Shown in pieces: positions 1-6,218 of a stretch of DNA of 6,260 nucleotides. Source of the DNA: Burkholderiaceae bacterium (GTDB taxonomy: Bacteria; Pseudomonadota; Gammaproteobacteria; Burkholderiales; Burkholderiaceae_C); the NCBI GenBank assembly GCA_031256125.1, contig JAIRRE010000246.1, positions 1-6,260 on the forward strand. Reading direction: 5' to 3'. Under the pieces are notes generated by a model. It was given only the letters and a program-made list of their open reading frames with translations. It did no database searches and was not told the origin of the DNA. A program made the position numbers and the translations under genes. Numbering within the stretch: position 1 is the first letter of the stretch; every line of letters begins with the position of its first letter.

Positions 1-1
1 T

Positions 2-550
2 CCGCCGGGCCTGGTCGAACCCAACGACCTGGGCATGCCCGGTTACCGACGGCGCGCCAAGCCGATGGTGGTGGCGGTCAAGGGTATTTGCTTTACCGTG
101 GGCATCGAGTTGATGCTGGCCGCCGACATCGTGGTCGCCGCCGACAACTGCCGCTTCTCGCAACTGGAAGTGCAACGCGGCATCATGGCCACCGGCGGCG
201 CGACGCTGCGCATGGCCGAGCGCGCCGGACTGGGCAACGCGATGCTGCATTTGTTGACCGCCGACGAGTTCGGCAGCGCCGAAGCCTTGCGCTCGAACTT
301 TGTGCAGGAGGTAGTCCCGGCTGGACAGGAATTGGACGAAGCGCTGCGCATCGCACAACGCATCGCGGCACAAGCCCCGCAAGCCGTAATCGAAACGCGG
401 CGCAACGTGCTCAAGGCCATTGAGCAAGGGCCGTTCGCGGCGGTGGAAGATTTCGGCCCGGTGCAGCGGCGGCTGGCCAACAGTCAGGATGCGGCTGAAG
501 GCGTGCGCTCTTTCGTCGAACGGCGCCCGGCGCGGTTTACCGGGCTATAA
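2..550 (+). CDS. Enoyl-CoA hydratase/isomerase (crotonase) family protein, 5'-truncated
   Basis: The reading frame is open from base 2, the start lies outside the window, and it ends at TAA 548-550, so 182 residues are visible. The fold is crotonase: these cytoplasmic enzymes hydrate, isomerise or cleave acyl-CoA thioesters through an oxyanion hole and acidic residues. Two glutamates sit 20 residues apart, one in the GIEL segment (codon 107-109) and one in the QLEV segment (codon 167-169). This matches the Glu144/Glu164 pair of rat crotonase. The usual GGG before the first glutamate is T-V-G here, a variant I recall from a beta-proteobacterial crotonase subfamily. The helix after the second glutamate (RGIMATGGATLR) replaces the common G-x-x-P-G-x-G-G. 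The end, with a FVERRPARF-type motif, is the normal family C-terminus, so only the N-terminal third is missing. Substrate cannot be inferred. The fold is near certain; hydratase versus isomerase is open. Confidence 0.9.
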   Translation, partial: PPGLVEPNDLGMPGYRRRAKPMVVAVKGICFTVGIELMLAADIVVAADNCRFSQLEVQRGIMATGGATLRMAERAGLGNAMLHLLTADEFGSAEALRSNFVQEVVPAGQELDEALRIAQRIAAQAPQAVIETRRNVLKAIEQGPFAAVEDFGPVQRRLANSQDAAEGVRSFVERRPARFTGL

Positions 551-710
551 ATTCCGCGCAACTGCGCATTGCACGGTGGCGGTCTTGGCCTGAACCTCGA
601 TCACTAGCCTTTGTGGCTGCTGGCGCGAGCAAGTGCGAAACCGCCAAGGGCTTTTCATTGGGCGGTGCAACCATTTACATAGGGCTGAGGCAGTCTTGTT
701 CAGCGTTGCC

Positions 711-1205
711 TCAACGCGCCCCGAACAGCCGGGCGATCCAGCCGCGCTTGGGCTGGCTGACGGCTTGGCTGGCCGCTTCGATCTTGGCGTGTTGCGCGCT
801 GGCCGTCATGCGCAGATAGGTCGTGACGGTGTCCATGTAGCCGTGGTCTTCGTTGCGGATGTGGTTGAACAGCCAGCGCGAGAGCATGTTGTGCAGCTCC
901 TCGGTCACGTCCTCGCCTGCCTCGTAGCGGGTCTTGAATTCGCCCACCCGGCGCGTGACCAGTTCGTGCACACGTTTGTGCGGCCCGGCTAGCAAGTAGC
1001 CCGCGTCTTCCATCAGCGTCTCCTCAAAGCTGAAGTGCGACACGGTGTAGTCCACCATCTCCTCGATCACCTCGCCGAGCTTTTGGCGATCATGGGTGCG
1101 CCGAATCTGATCGAGCAGGTTGATGTAGTCGCAGATGCGGCGGTGCTGCTTGTCGATTTCAGGAATGCCGGTGTCGAGTTCGGGAATCCATTGCAAAGTT
1201 GCCAC
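711..1205 (-). CDS. Bacteriohemerythrin (non-haem di-iron O2-binding protein)
   Basis: This is a 164-residue protein with the complete hemerythrin ligand set: His21 (IDKQH), His57 and Glu61 (HFSFE), His76 and His80 (HKRVH), and His115 with Asp120 (HIRNED). The N-terminal W-x-P-E-L-D-T-G-I-P-E-I-D-x-Q-H segment is the family signature. Bacterial hemerythrins bind O2 reversibly at a di-iron site in a four-helix bundle; proposed roles include O2 delivery, storage or sensing, and some bind NO. The GTG start at 1205 is chosen because GAAAGG lies 7 nt upstream and it puts the signature at the usual N-terminal position. The core ends near residue 135. A tail of about 25 residues follows, ending in a basic amphipathic stretch (PKRGWIARLFGAR), which might contact a membrane or partner. 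No signal peptide or sensor domain is attached, so it is probably a soluble single-domain protein. The stop codon lies in a small hairpin (686-713). It runs in the same direction as the DUF1631 gene but 270 nt away, so it probably has its own promoter. Confidence 0.95.
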   Translation of the reverse strand: MATLQWIPELDTGIPEIDKQHRRICDYINLLDQIRRTHDRQKLGEVIEEMVDYTVSHFSFEETLMEDAGYLLAGPHKRVHELVTRRVGEFKTRYEAGEDVTEELHNMLSRWLFNHIRNEDHGYMDTVTTYLRMTASAQHAKIEAASQAVSQPKRGWIARLFGAR

Positions 1206-1212
1206 AGGTAAG

Positions 1213-1218
1213 CCTTTC
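1213..1218 (-). promoter_or_regulatory. Ribosome binding site of the hemerythrin gene
   Basis: On the minus strand the sequence GAAAGG ends 7 nt before the GTG codon at 1205-1203. This spacing is normal for a Shine-Dalgarno site and it decides in favour of the GTG start. Confidence 0.65.
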
Positions 1219-1342
1219 TATGAGAAGACAGGGTTAAAAACACTACGCTATCGTTGGAACCGTTGAACCAGCCCCTACGCGCTAACCTCTAATACAGCGT
1301 ATGTGAGGCTTCTTTCCCAAAAATCAATAAAAATACACAAAA

Positions 1343-1366
1343 CAACAATGAATTGTTGGTTACCAA
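1343..1366. repeat. Two overlapping inverted repeats, possible operator
   Basis: CAACAAT-GA-ATTGTTG (1343-1358) is a perfect inverted repeat with 7-nt arms and a 2-nt centre. It overlaps TTGGT-T-ACCAA (1356-1366), with 5-nt arms and a 1-nt centre. Both lie in the AT-rich centre of the intergenic region about 140 nt upstream of the hemerythrin start. Such compact symmetry is what dimeric DNA-binding regulators recognise, but the site matches no consensus I can name. Confidence 0.4.
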
Positions 1367-1450
1367 TAACTTGTTCTTGCGCCCGGCTTGGACTACCTCC
1401 AGTGGAAAGCCAACCGTTTTCTTCGTTGACCTTTTATGTTGTGAAGTTTG

Positions 1451-1471
1451 CGAACACAGTCGCGGTGTTCG
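1451..1471 (-). terminator. Hairpin just after the DUF1631 gene, possible weak terminator
   Basis: A perfect 7-bp stem (CGAACAC 1451-1457 with GTGTTCG 1465-1471) and a 7-nt loop begin 4 nt beyond the stop codon of the leftward DUF1631 gene. The position suits a 3' end signal. The minus strand after the stem reads CAAACTTCAC, without the T-tract an intrinsic terminator needs, so it may instead be an mRNA-stabilising or Rho-assisted 3' structure. Confidence 0.35.
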
Positions 1472-1475
1472 GCAC

Positions 1476-4106
1476 TCACCCTGCCCGAATCACAGCCAGC
1501 CCGTGGCTGGCACGGGCCGCGATGGTTTGGAGTGCTTTATCCACCACCTGACCCGCATCCACCAGGCGCGCACGGCGCAGACATAGCAATTGCTCCAGCC
1601 TGCGGCGCGTCATGCTGTACGGCTGCCCGCCAGGGTTGACGAACATATAGAGTGATGAGTTACTACTAATCCAAACCAATTCGGCGCGGAGCCATTTCTG
1701 GCCCAGATACAGGTCTACCCTATCGCCGCAGCGCAGTCGCGCCAGTTGTGCTTGGGCGCGGGCTTTTTCTTCATCCAGTGCAGGCATGGACGGCTTGTGT
1801 GACTCTGAGGCGGAAGCGGTTGCCGTGATCCGGGAGTCGCCGGTGTGTTGCCCGGCGCCGGATGCCCCCGCGCCCTCTGCGGACTGTGCCGGGGCGCTAC
1901 CCGATGCAGCCTCCTCGCTTCCAGACCAATCTAACCGCGCAGTATCTGCCGCGTCGTCGATGAATCCGGTGACTTCCTGCTCATGCCGTCCAATCCAGGG
2001 CTGCCCGGCCGTCTGAAGCTTGAGCGATTCACCGGGCCGGATCAGTTTTCCGCCGGCTGGCAGCCTTCTTGCCTTCGACGTAATACCTTTGCCGAAGGTG
2101 CTGCGCGCCCGGCGCAGTTCGAGCGCCGGCTGATGAAAGCGCAGCAGCATGTTGAACAGCGCCTGCGATTGGCGCGTCTCTTGGCCCAACATTTCCAGGC
2201 CATTGCGCAATGTGGTGAGCACATGCGGAGCCACGCCAAACAATTTGGCCGGCGCGCGCAGGATGGCATCGCGCCTGACGCTCCAGAGTAAATCGGTAAC
2301 GATGGACAGATACCCGTGCGGGTCGATCTGGCCGGTTTTGTCGGTCAGTTGCGCGTGCGCGATCACCAGCGACCAGTCCTTGAATAAAAAGTCCGCCACC
2401 ACGGCGGGAACCCCCGCCAAATCGGAACGCTGCGCCAACTGGGCGGCGATTTTGTCGGCCAGATACTGGCGCTCCTGCGCAAACGCCATCGACCGCTCCC
2501 CTTGTTCGCGCACTTGCCGCTCAGCCTGGTCTTGCGTTTGCCAATCTGCCTGCAATGCCTTCAGGCGCTGCTCGAAATCCCGGCCCGAGGGCGCGGGAAT
2601 GGCATCGAGTTCGCGTACCGCCTGGCGCACCGGCTCGATAAAGTGATCGAACTCCGGTGCGAACTCGTCGTTGTAGCGAAAGCTCCGTTGCGCGATCTCC
2701 TCGATCAAACCGCGCGCCGGGTGCGCCTCGTCGCCCAGCCAGCGTGGCTCGGCCAGCGCCAGACGCAGCAAAGCCGGCCCCAGCGCCACTACGGCCTCGC
2801 GCACCGGAGCCAGCAGGCGCTCATCGGCCACGACTTGCGCCACCAACGCGCGCATCGCGTCGATAGCCAGCGCCTGGCTGACTTGCGTGGCCTGGGCCTT
2901 AAGTTCCAGCGCCGCGCGCGCGCGCGTCTGAGGCGAGGCAATCGGCTCACCCCACAGTTGCGGCGAGAGCGGCATTTCCAGCGTTACCCGCCGCGCTGGA
3001 CGATCAACCGCCGCCAATGCGCGCAACTGTGCCTGCTCGCGCAGCCAGGCGGCTTCGTCGTAACACGCCGACGCCGGCGCGGCGGCTATTCGGGCAAGCT
3101 GCTGCCGCACCGCGGCGTAATAGTCCGGCAACAGCGGCGCATCGTATGGCTCGATCCATTGCGCGCGGTGAAGGAATTCCCACATCGCTGTTTGCAGTAC
3201 CGCCGCCTGCGTGCCGGCCAGGTTGTCCATACTGATGTGCATGGGCGAGCGGCGGTGGCGGATGGCTTGCTCGTCAGAAAGGTCTTGCGCCTCCGCCTGA
3301 TTGCCGACCCTCGCCCCCATGCAGGAGAAAAAAGTGCTCGGCGGCGCAGGCAGGAAGCCAGAGATGGTAGTCAACCGCCCCGGCACGCTCATTGGATGGA
3401 CCGCTCTCGCCGCCGTGACGGGCAAAGCCACGCCGCCTTCGGTGAGTTTGACGCGGTAGCACGCCTCTTGCGTGCCCTGCCGTTCGAGCAGAGCGGTCAT
3501 CGCCGCGTACAGGGCGTCGAGTTCGCGCGCATAGGGCGCAGCCAGATGGTTCAGCCACAAGCGGCGCACCTCGTCTGTGACGCCTTGCTCGTCCAGGGTT
3601 TGCATTAGCGCGCGGCATAGTACCTCCGGGCGCATGGGATTTAGGCTAGGCCGCACCACGGGCTGCTCAAGCACCGAACTCATCAGCGCATCGAACCGCG
3701 CCAGCGTGCGTTCGACCACCGGCTGCACCGCCTGCTCCAGCCGTGCGCGTTCAATAAATCGTGTCAGCTTGCTGTCCTCGATCAGCGCCAGTTCCGTATC
3801 GCCGGGCAGCGTGCCCCATTCGGACAGGCGTTCCTCGCGCGGGTACTCGACCTCTTGCGCGGTGGCGTTATCGACGGCATCGGCAATCGCCCGGTCCACC
3901 ACCGCCGGAAACGACGATTGAACCGCCGCACGATACTTGTCGAGCGCTTCCAGCGCATCCCGCGCGGCGGCGCGCTGGGAATCGCGCTTACGGGTCAGGC
4001 TATCGCGCGCCACATCCAGACAGCGCCCGATCAAGGCAGCCGCCAACCCAGCCACTTCTTGCTGGCAACGCTGGATCAATGGGGCACGGGCTTGAACCAC
4101 TGGCAT
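1476..4106 (-). CDS. DUF1631 family protein
   Basis: This 876-residue protein matches what I know of the DUF1631 family (PF07793) of Proteobacteria, sometimes mislabelled thymidine phosphorylase. The N-terminal ~130 residues are helical (Q-R-C-Q-Q-E, A-L-E-A-L-D-K-Y), followed by a long alpha-helical body with charged repeats. A conserved stretch lies near residues 605-675 (LLWSVRRDAIL, then LRNGLEMLGQE). Residues ~716-772 are rich in Ala, Ser, Gly, Glu and Asp and look disordered. A small beta-rich domain at ~790-845 (GDRVDLYLGQKWLRAELVW, LYMFVNPGG, SMTRRRLEQL) ends the protein and faintly resembles a PilZ-like barrel. No signal peptide or membrane segment is visible, so it is probably cytoplasmic. 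The ATG at 4106 is the only plausible start before an upstream in-frame stop, but it lacks a good Shine-Dalgarno. It is divergent from the flavin-dependent oxidoreductase gene. The family assignment is strong; the function is unknown. Confidence 0.88.
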   Translation of the reverse strand: MPVVQARAPLIQRCQQEVAGLAAALIGRCLDVARDSLTRKRDSQRAAARDALEALDKYRAAVQSSFPAVVDRAIADAVDNATAQEVEYPREERLSEWGTLPGDTELALIEDSKLTRFIERARLEQAVQPVVERTLARFDALMSSVLEQPVVRPSLNPMRPEVLCRALMQTLDEQGVTDEVRRLWLNHLAAPYARELDALYAAMTALLERQGTQEACYRVKLTEGGVALPVTAARAVHPMSVPGRLTTISGFLPAPPSTFFSCMGARVGNQAEAQDLSDEQAIRHRRSPMHISMDNLAGTQAAVLQTAMWEFLHRAQWIEPYDAPLLPDYYAAVRQQLARIAAAPASACYDEAAWLREQAQLRALAAVDRPARRVTLEMPLSPQLWGEPIASPQTRARAALELKAQATQVSQALAIDAMRALVAQVVADERLLAPVREAVVALGPALLRLALAEPRWLGDEAHPARGLIEEIAQRSFRYNDEFAPEFDHFIEPVRQAVRELDAIPAPSGRDFEQRLKALQADWQTQDQAERQVREQGERSMAFAQERQYLADKIAAQLAQRSDLAGVPAVVADFLFKDWSLVIAHAQLTDKTGQIDPHGYLSIVTDLLWSVRRDAILRAPAKLFGVAPHVLTTLRNGLEMLGQETRQSQALFNMLLRFHQPALELRRARSTFGKGITSKARRLPAGGKLIRPGESLKLQTAGQPWIGRHEQEVTGFIDDAADTARLDWSGSEEAASGSAPAQSAEGAGASGAGQHTGDSRITATASASESHKPSMPALDEEKARAQAQLARLRCGDRVDLYLGQKWLRAELVWISSNSSLYMFVNPGGQPYSMTRRRLEQLLCLRRARLVDAGQVVDKALQTIAARASHGLAVIRAG

Positions 4107-4185
4107 CGCAGTGTCAAAAAAGAGCCTATGAATGTTTCTAAATGTAACTCAAACAATCTCCCCTCTGCCGGGGCACAATCTGAAG
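4107..4185. promoter_or_regulatory. Divergent intergenic region between the DUF1631 and oxidoreductase genes
   Basis: The 79 nt between the two divergent start codons must hold at least part of both promoters. The middle part (about 4115-4160) is AT-richer than the flanks, with an A-run at 4116-4121. I see no convincing -35/-10 pair for either direction. The consensus-like TTGACA on the minus strand (4117-4112) is too close to the DUF1631 ATG to serve it as a -35. Confidence 0.4.
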
Positions 4186-5193
4186 ATGATTCGCAAACCT
4201 CTGCACGAGATTGATTTTTCGATGCTCGACCTGGTGCCCGTGCGCGAGGGGCATACCGTCGCCGAGGCACTGGGCAATATGCTCAGCACCGCGCGGCACG
4301 TGGAGCAACTGGGTTTTACGCGCTACTGGCTGGCCGAGCATCACAACATGCCCGGCATCGCCTCGTCGGCGACGTCGGTGCTGGTCGGGCAGGTAGCGGG
4401 CGGCACGCGCACCATCCGTGTCGGTTCCGGCGGCGTGATGCTGCCCAACCGCGCACCGCTGACCGTGGCGGAGGATTTCGGTACGCTGGCTGAACTGTTT
4501 CCTGGCCGCATCGACCTGGGGTTGGGCCGCGCGCCGGGCACCGACCCGGTTACCGCCAACGCCCTGCGGCGCGATCACATGGAATCGGTGGAAGACTTTC
4601 CGCGCGATGTGGAGCAGTTGCAGCGCCTGCTGGATATGCCCAAACCGGGCCAGCAACTCGTGGCAACGCCCGGCGCAGGTACGCGGGTGCCGATCTGGCT
4701 GCTGGGGTCTAGCCTGTTTTCGGCCCAACTGGCGGCGCAACGCGGCTTGCCTTATGCGTTCGCCTCGCACTTCGCGCCCGCATACCTGATGCGGGCCATC
4801 GAGGTGTATCGGCGGGGCTTCCGGCCTTCGGCACAGTGCGAAAAACCGCGCGTCATGATCGGCGTGCCATTAATCGCCGCCCCCACCGACGCGGAGGCGC
4901 AATACCTGGCCAGCAGCATATTCCAGCGTGTATTGAGCATCCTGCGCGGACGGCGCGGCCAGTTGCCCCCGCCGCGCGAAGGCTTTCTGGGATCGCTCAC
5001 GCCCGGCGAACGCGCAGGCATCGCCGAGTTTCTGGCCTGCGCGGTCATCGGTTCGCCCGCCACCGTGCGGCAGGGCTTGCAAACGCTAGCCGATGAAACC
5101 GGTTGCGACGAGATGATCTTTACCTGCGATATTTACGAACCGCAATGGCGGCTGCGCGCGCTGGCCATTGCGGCGGATGTGAAAGCCGGGTGA
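4186..5193 (+). CDS. LLM-class flavin-dependent oxidoreductase (luciferase-like, YhbW/TIGR03558 type)
   Basis: From ATG 4186 the protein has 335 residues, the usual length for this group. It belongs to the bacterial luciferase-like TIM-barrel family, which uses reduced FMN or F420; proteobacterial members of this subgroup are expected to use flavin. Characteristic segments appear in order: [12 protein letters not shown] (11-22), [16 protein letters not shown] (50-65), [13 protein letters not shown] (80-92), [17 protein letters not shown] (104-120) and, near the end, a [10 protein letters not shown] segment before the final helices. These match TIGR03558 (luciferase family oxidoreductase, group 1), which includes E. 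coli YhbW. The start is set by alignment to family N-termini. An in-frame ATG at 4132 would add 18 residues unlike the family, and its AAGAG at 4120-4124 is a mediocre ribosome site; 4186 has no strong site either. The substrate is unknown. gmk follows 18-36 nt later, so the two are probably co-transcribed, a placement that may be lineage specific. Confidence 0.93.
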   Translation: MIRKPLHEIDFSMLDLVPVREGHTVAEALGNMLSTARHVEQLGFTRYWLAEHHNMPGIASSATSVLVGQVAGGTRTIRVGSGGVMLPNRAPLTVAEDFGTLAELFPGRIDLGLGRAPGTDPVTANALRRDHMESVEDFPRDVEQLQRLLDMPKPGQQLVATPGAGTRVPIWLLGSSLFSAQLAAQRGLPYAFASHFAPAYLMRAIEVYRRGFRPSAQCEKPRVMIGVPLIAAPTDAEAQYLASSIFQRVLSILRGRRGQLPPPREGFLGSLTPGERAGIAEFLACAVIGSPATVRQGLQTLADETGCDEMIFTCDIYEPQWRLRALAIAADVKAG

Positions 5194-5198
5194 GCGCC

Positions 5199-5203
5199 GA
5201 GGG
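5199..5203 (+). promoter_or_regulatory. Shine-Dalgarno-like GAGGG in front of gmk
   Basis: GAGGG lies just after the oxidoreductase stop codon. It is 8 nt from a TTG codon (5212) in frame with gmk, but 26 nt from the ATG at 5230. It is the only good ribosome site in the interval, so it bears directly on which gmk start is used. Confidence 0.45.
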
Positions 5204-5229
5204 CGTCACCCTTGATAATTCACGCCCCT

Positions 5230-5850
5230 ATGGCTTATTCTGGCAATCTGTTCGTCGTTTCCGCGCCCAGCGGCGCGGGTAAATCGAGTCTGGTCAAGGC
5301 GCTGATGGAGGTCGATGCCCGGGTGCGGCCTTCCATCTCGCACACCACGCGCGCGCCGCGCGGGCAGGAAATAGAAGGGCGCGAATATTTCTTTGTCAGC
5401 GATGCCGCGTTCGACGCGCTGGCGGCCGCCGATGGCTTTTTGGAATGGGCGCAAGTACACGGCAACCGCTATGGCACTTCGCGCGCCGGCATCGAGGCGC
5501 ACATGGCCGCCGGTCACGACGTGGTATTGGAAATCGACTGGCAGGGCGCGTTGCAGATTCGCCAGCGTTTTGCCGGCGCCATCCTGATCTTCGTGCTGCC
5601 GCCCAGTCTGGATGAATTGCGCGCGCGCCTGCTGCGGCGCGGCGAGGATGCGCCCGAGACCATCGCGCTGCGGCTGCAAAACGCCGAGCGCGAGTTGGCG
5701 CAAGCCGAGCGTTTCGACTATGTGATAATCAACGCTGTTTTCGAGTGCGCGCTGTTCGATCTCAAAGCTATCGTCCACGCCCAGCGCCTGCGCTACGCCG
5801 CCCAGCGGCGCGAGCGCGCCGAGACCTTCGGGGCGTTGGGTATCGCTTGA
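5230..5850 (+). CDS. gmk: Guanylate kinase
   Basis: This cytoplasmic enzyme phosphorylates GMP to GDP with ATP, an essential step in GTP and dGTP supply. From ATG 5230 it has 206 residues, against 207 in E. coli. Visible elements are the P-loop [10 protein letters not shown] (11-20, Lys18), the GMP-binding region [21 protein letters not shown] (35-55, pattern T-T-R-x-x-R-x-x-E-x-x-G-x-x-Y), the YGT motif (81-83), EIDWQGA (101-107) and the lid segment [15 protein letters not shown] (134-148) with its arginines. FDYVIIN follows in the C-terminal part. ATG 5230 gives the standard N-terminus ([19 protein letters not shown]), but the better ribosome site GAGGG serves a TTG at 5212 that adds six residues (M-I-I-H-A-P). 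rpoZ follows after 54 nt in the same direction, the conserved gmk-rpoZ order. The function is certain; the exact start is open. Confidence 0.98.
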   Translation: MAYSGNLFVVSAPSGAGKSSLVKALMEVDARVRPSISHTTRAPRGQEIEGREYFFVSDAAFDALAAADGFLEWAQVHGNRYGTSRAGIEAHMAAGHDVVLEIDWQGALQIRQRFAGAILIFVLPPSLDELRARLLRRGEDAPETIALRLQNAERELAQAERFDYVIINAVFECALFDLKAIVHAQRLRYAAQRRERAETFGALGIA

Positions 5851-5904
5851 TGCTGCCCGCGCTCTTCGCCCGTTCCCCAATTCAAGATTCATCACGCACA
5901 CACC

Positions 5905-6108
5905 ATGGCCCGCGTTACTGTTGAAGACTGCCTGGACAAAATCCCCAACCGCTTCCAGCTCGTACTGGCGGCCACTTACCGCGCCCGGATGCTCAACAAA
6001 GGTCACGCGCCGCTGGTGGAGGCGGGTAACAACCGCGCCAGCGTGACCGCGCTGCGCGAAATCGCCGCCGGCAAGATCGGCATCGAAATGCTCAGAAAAG
6101 TGCCCTGA
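5905..6108 (+). CDS. rpoZ: DNA-directed RNA polymerase omega subunit
   Basis: This 67-residue protein begins [20 protein letters not shown] and continues with AATYRARML and [17 protein letters not shown], the canonical omega sequence. Omega chaperones the beta' subunit during polymerase assembly and, in Proteobacteria, forms part of a ppGpp-binding site. The length fits the short betaproteobacterial form (about 67 residues) rather than the 91-residue E. coli form. The stretch [17 protein letters not shown] appears to carry one residue more than the common ESKNKPxVTALRE version. No clear Shine-Dalgarno precedes the ATG, which is supported by homology. The gene lies 54 nt after gmk and is followed by an intrinsic terminator, so it is the last gene of this transcript. 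In related bacteria a spoT/relA homologue comes next. Confidence 0.98.
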   Translation: MARVTVEDCLDKIPNRFQLVLAATYRARMLNKGHAPLVEAGNNRASVTALREIAAGKIGIEMLRKVP

Positions 6109-6140
6109 CCCGTCCGGCCTGGCCCCTTTCTCACTCGCCC

Positions 6141-6164
6141 AAAGCGCCCGTCGGGCGCTTTTTT
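6141..6164 (+). terminator. Rho-independent terminator after rpoZ
   Basis: AAAGCGCCC (6141-6149), a GTC loop and GGGCGCTTT (6153-6161) form a perfect 9-bp stem. The last three T's begin a run of six (6159-6164). It lies 32 nt after the rpoZ stop codon and should end rightward transcripts. It could also act in the reverse direction, but only a three-T run follows the stem there. Confidence 0.95.
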
Positions 6165-6206
6165 GTTGCTATTTCCCAACTTACGCCCGGTTCGCTGCGC
6201 TGATAC

Positions 6207-6218
6207 CACGAAATCGTG
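6207..6218. repeat. Short palindrome in the region after the rpoZ terminator
   Basis: CACGA-AA-TCGTG is a perfect inverted repeat with 5-nt arms and a 2-nt centre. It lies after the terminator, where the next rightward gene must start its own transcription, and about 32 nt before an ATG at 6250. An operator is possible. A repeat of this size can also occur by chance. Confidence 0.3.

Larger units (their letters stand above)
1206..1475 (-). promoter_or_regulatory. Intergenic region, probable promoter region of the hemerythrin gene
   Basis: These 270 nt between two leftward genes hold no convincing gene on either strand. The stretch from about 1310 to 1445 is visibly AT-rich (runs such as AAAAATCAATAAAAATAC) against very GC-rich flanks, which suits a regulatory region. 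It contains two overlapping inverted repeats (1343-1366), a tandem near-repeat CGTTGGAAC/CGTTGAAC (1252-1268) and a hairpin just past the DUF1631 stop codon (1451-1471). I could not place a confident -35/-10 pair. A single TTGAT half-site on the minus strand resembles half of an FNR box, but the second half is absent, so no regulator is assigned. Confidence 0.45.

Noticed and set aside
556..567. A GCGC-AACT-GCGC hairpin after the crotonase gene, considered as a terminator
   Set aside because: The stem has only four strong base pairs and no T-run follows, so it cannot be supported as an intrinsic terminator.
1320..1334. An FNR/Anr-type box upstream of the hemerythrin gene
   Set aside because: Only one TTGAT half-site is present on the minus strand; the paired ATCAA half at the right spacing is missing.
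1303..1551. A possible small plus-strand gene in the intergenic region before the DUF1631 gene end
   Set aside because: It starts with GTG without a ribosome site, runs into the 3' end of the DUF1631 gene and resembles no known small protein. The AT-rich part fits a regulatory region better.
2913..2926. A run of seven CG dinucleotides inside the DUF1631 gene, considered as a phase-variable repeat
   Set aside because: The run is short, it encodes an ordinary Arg/Ala stretch in a very GC-rich gene, and the frame is intact on both sides.
2502..3608. A long open frame on the plus strand opposite the DUF1631 gene
   Set aside because: Its translation is arginine- and leucine-rich low-complexity sequence without any recognisable domain, as expected of an antisense shadow in GC-rich DNA. 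The opposite frame is a clear family member throughout.
4112..4117. A perfect TTGACA on the minus strand next to the DUF1631 start codon
   Set aside because: A matching -10 would fall inside the coding sequence at about 4089-4094, where the minus strand reads CAAGCC, so it cannot be the promoter of the gene from this start.
5206..6006. A 266-codon open frame on the minus strand opposite gmk and the start of rpoZ
   Set aside because: It lies opposite two certain housekeeping genes and shows no family features; it is a codon-bias shadow.
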